The notes beneath the pieces were generated by a model that worked only from the letters and a program-made list of their open reading frames with translations, did no database searches and was not told the DNA's origin. The position numbers and the translations under genes are program-made. This document shows positions 45,979 to 46,359 of a stretch of DNA of 46,359 nucleotides, one piece after another. Source of the stretch: an uncultured Oscillospiraceae bacterium (lineage in GTDB: Bacteria > Bacillota > Clostridia > Oscillospirales > Oscillospiraceae); NCBI GenBank assembly GCA_910587345.1, contig CAJUKH010000065.1, positions 1-46,359 of the forward strand. Reading direction: 5' to 3'. Position 1 is the first letter of the stretch. Each line of letters begins with the position of its first letter.

Positions 45979-46359
45979 CACCCTTCAAGCTGTGTAGGCA
46001 GAGGCGGGTCAATTTCAACGTGATTTCTTCAGTGTTCCACCAACGGACGCACGGGTGCGGGGCAAGAGGAACCACGGGAGCGTAAAGACGTGTCAAGCCG
46101 ACTCCAATGCACTTGGTCTTGACCTGAGACTTTTCTTGGAGAGCGCGAGAGGCTATTCTTTTCCTCGGGAAAAGAATAGTCTTTCGCAATCACGCACCCA
46201 TAGGCTTCCCACGCACCTACCATCCAAACGCACCCCGCCCTTACGGAGATGGATGGTTTCTGGTGGGTGAAACCACCCTTCAAGCTGTGTAGATAGAGGC
46301 GGGTCAATTTCAACGTGATTTCTTTAGTGTTCCTCTAACGTACGCACGGGTGCGGGGCA
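45979..46359. repeat. Tandem repeat array, right copy
   Basis: The same unit as 1-910, in the same orientation. The anchor TTTCTTCAGTGTTCC starts at 46024, and a slightly changed form (TTTCTTTAGTGTTCC) starts at 46319, giving a 295-bp period; the array runs off the window. Conserved blocks CTTCAAGCTGTGTAGG, GGCGGGTCAATTTCAACGTG, GACGCACGGGTGCGGGGC and TTGGTCTTGACCTGAG are all present. Confidence 0.9.
46145..46187. other. Repeat-unit hairpin, right array
   Basis: Stem 46145-46164 pairs with 46168-46187 around a 3-nt loop. The sequence differs from the left copies (GGCTATTCTTTTC against GGCCATTCTTTG), but the opposite arm changed to match (GAATAGT against GAATGGT). Confidence 0.85.

Overview
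The window reads as a chromosomal segment of a high-GC, spore-forming, low-motility-signature Firmicute of the Oscillospiraceae type (Flavonifractor / Pseudoflavonifractor / Lawsonibacter-like). The grounds are the gene order zapA - U32 peptidase - dut - maf - mreC - mreD - mrdA, the DnaD plus DnaC/DnaI-like primosome pair, several S-layer-homology proteins, a Spo0A-C-like protein, Firmicute-style GGAGG ribosome binding sites and frequent TTG/GTG starts. This placement comes from recognising the genes, not from a database search.

Layout. (1) 1-910 and 45979-46359 hold copies of one roughly 277-295 bp tandem repeat, non-coding as far as I can judge, each with a long hairpin whose stem changes in a compensatory way between copies. 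(2) 946-6617 is housekeeping: a GNAT remnant, a MocR regulator back to back with tatD across a shared palindromic promoter region, a Spo0A-C-like protein, a small P-loop kinase and prfC. (3) 6618-14496 has an acyltransferase behind a pair of 24-bp palindromes, a secreted FMN/FAD reductase, a large SLH protein and the dnaD/dnaC-like pair. (4) 14704-23688 is a forward cell-division and cell-shape operon that ends in a GH13 glycosidase. (5) 23822-27011 has an SLH protein, a MarR regulator, an anchored glycosidase-like protein, a 49-aa peptide and a ferritin-like protein.

(6) 27132-42468 is the accessory part. tRNA-Val(GAC) and tRNA-Gly(GCC) are followed by a tyrosine integrase, an excisionase and about 15 kb of foreign-looking genes. 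The right edge carries the last 25 nt of tRNA-Val and a second complete tRNA-Gly, so the island is bracketed by a direct repeat of about 132 bp. No conjugation or capsid genes are visible. Its cargo includes a zinc-ribbon amidoligase overlapping a class II glutamine amidotransferase (32033-34068), a Phd/ParE toxin-antitoxin pair, a serine resolvase, several very small genes, and a tightly packed four-gene operon (36789-42122): WYL regulator, beta-propeller-like protein, Ycf46-like AAA+ ATPase, and a membrane protein with a glycine-zipper hydrophobic tail. The last two cassettes are the best candidates for undescribed systems; the four-gene operon has the architecture of a regulated sensor / ATPase / membrane-effector defence system, which is inference.

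(7) 42599-45310 returns to ordinary chromosome (flavin/PLP oxidase-fold protein, GNAT, tautomerase-fold protein, isoaspartyl dipeptidase), followed by a hairpin-rich gene-free stretch that leads into the repeat array again.
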